Source: Microvenator marinus
GTDB taxonomy: Bacteria; Myxococcota_A; Bradymonadia; Bradymonadales; Bradymonadaceae
NCBI RefSeq assembly: GCF_007993755.1
Contig: NZ_CP042467.1
Coordinates: forward strand, 558,001-622,000
Length of the DNA stretch: 64,000 nucleotides
Reading direction: 5' to 3'
Part shown: positions 63,233 to 64,000 of the stretch, piece by piece
How positions within the stretch are numbered: position 1 is the first letter of the stretch
Layout of the letters: each line of letters begins with the position of its first letter
The notes under the pieces: generated by a model
Told to the model about the DNA's origin: nothing
Seen by the model: the letters and a program-made list of their open reading frames with translations, nothing else
The model's database searches: none
Program-made: the position numbers and the translations under genes

Positions 63233-64000
63233 CTACTTAGGTTCGGGAGCATCAGGCTTCATCTTGCCTTGTTTTTTCATCTCTTCGATCAGTTCGGGGG
63301 AGACCATCGTGCCCTTTGGCTGAGGCAACTTGGCCACATTCGGGCGCTCAATCGCAAGGTTTGGCGCCATCTTGACCTCGGAGACGATGTTCAGTTTCCC
63401 AAATTTGTCTACCTGATGGAAGTCTCCCCGCGGCTCAGTGGACCATCCGTACGCGTGAGTCTTGCCTGCCTCTGGTCGGTCAAATCGGTAGAAATTGACG
63501 GCCCAGGAGTCCCCAACATTGGCTGACTTGAAGCCTGGAATCTCTTGCAACGGAATCGAGATTTCAGCGGTCCATGATTGGTCTTCTTTGTCGTCGTTCA
63601 ACGTGCCTTCGACATGGACAGCTGACTTTAGACCCTCGAGGTTCACGGCACGCGCGCGGTCGATCTGCTCCTGCCGTGTCCCCTCCCCTTTTCCAAGTTG
63701 GTCTTTGAAGTGTGCGTCAAAAATCACGTTGTTCGGTGTGATTTGGAGCTCGAGATAATCCTTTCCATCTCCGTCCACATCTAGGAAAAGCTCAAGAACT
63801 TCTTCCGTCCAGGTATCGGAATCCCGCTCCGTAAGCTTACCCCAGATATTCTTGTCACTCATTCGAGCGCCAATATGAAGGTGGGTATCGCTCACGAAAC
63901 CCTTGACGATGGTGTTGACCATTGGCGCCGACCCAAAGGGCTTGAGGCGAATACCTGGAATGGAGCTCCACACAGGCTCGTCGAGCTTGCCGTCAACCTG
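63233..64000 (-). CDS. CBM9-like (carbohydrate-binding family 9-like) protein, 5'-truncated
   Basis: The reading frame runs off the right edge, so at least 255 C-terminal residues are present. The visible start of the domain VDGKLDEPVWSSIPGIRL and SDTHLHIGARMSDKNIWG, then VLELFLDVDGDGKDYLELQITPNNVIFDA, fit the CBM9-like fold found in secreted proteins that bind sugars. The C-terminal tail is Lys/Pro-rich (KGTMVSPELIEEMKKQGKMKPDAPEPK). The internal GTG at 63973 is not the start. Ends 9 bp before the MurC-like gene. Confidence 0.85.
   Translation of the reverse strand, partial: QVDGKLDEPVWSSIPGIRLKPFGSAPMVNTIVKGFVSDTHLHIGARMSDKNIWGKLTERDSDTWTEEVLELFLDVDGDGKDYLELQITPNNVIFDAHFKDQLGKGEGTRQEQIDRARAVNLEGLKSAVHVEGTLNDDKEDQSWTAEISIPLQEIPGFKSANVGDSWAVNFYRFDRPEAGKTHAYGWSTEPRGDFHQVDKFGKLNIVSEVKMAPNLAIERPNVAKLPQPKGTMVSPELIEEMKKQGKMKPDAPEPK

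Overview
The window reads as a chromosomal segment of a Gram-negative bacterium that also carries an integrated mobile element. Lipoprotein signals, TonB/ExbB/ExbD and a predicted outer-membrane barrel point to a diderm. Two eukaryote-type Ser/Thr kinases (one with the motif HRDVSPQN), a kinase-AAA-TPR giant, an FHA-GGDEF protein, Cys-rich secreted proteins and many lipoproteins are typical of Myxococcota and their predatory relatives (for example Bradymonadales). That placement is inference; there is no rRNA to confirm it.

Layout. 1-8.3 kb: end of a Cys-rich secreted protein, pyruvate kinase, an FHA-GGDEF cyclase, a TonB-like protein, and a complete Mn/Zn ABC importer operon ending in its DtxR/MntR-type regulator, with a candidate operator at 8268-8301. 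8.3-12.5 kb: methyltransferase and kinase-AAA-TPR regulator. 12.7-24.8 kb: carB, greA, lon, an MFS carrier, a deoxynucleoside kinase, a DHH-CBS phosphoesterase, a phosphatase and a PLP enzyme. 24.8-34.2 kb: second Ser/Thr kinase, quinone oxidoreductase, acyl-CoA dehydrogenase, ttcA, MATE pump and small membrane proteins. 34.2-45.9 kb: envelope genes (M28 peptidase with propeller and PDZ, LpoA-like lipoprotein, barrel, exbB-exbD-tonB, RCK channel).

46.15-54.80 kb is an integrated element in the 3' part of a tRNA-Ala(GGC) gene. It is bounded by 95-bp direct repeats with one mismatch, each containing the tRNA 3' segment plus the tRNA terminator. It carries a tyrosine integrase, an AlpA/Xis-like protein, a CHC2/TOPRIM primase overlapping an AAA-type ATPase, an iteron-like array that looks like a replication origin, a protein resembling terminase small subunits, a tandem ribbon-helix-helix-like protein and a tail of small unknown genes, several of them overlapping. 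No capsid, tail, lysis, relaxase or type IV secretion genes are visible. The best reading is a small, self-replicating phage satellite (PICI/P4-like in logic); this is the most interesting object here. A broken RhuM-family gene just outside the left repeat suggests the tRNA site has been used before.

54.8-64 kb returns to host genes: MscS channel with a DUF432-like partner, a large regulatory-domain protein, biotin carboxylase with a very short biotin carrier, murD with an unusual 4 x 33-bp in-frame repeat, a MurC/Mpl-like ligase with a FolC-type P-loop, and the end of a CBM9-like protein. Throughout the host part, convergent genes nearly always meet within 11 bp or overlap by 4 bp at their stop codons, leaving no room for intrinsic terminators.
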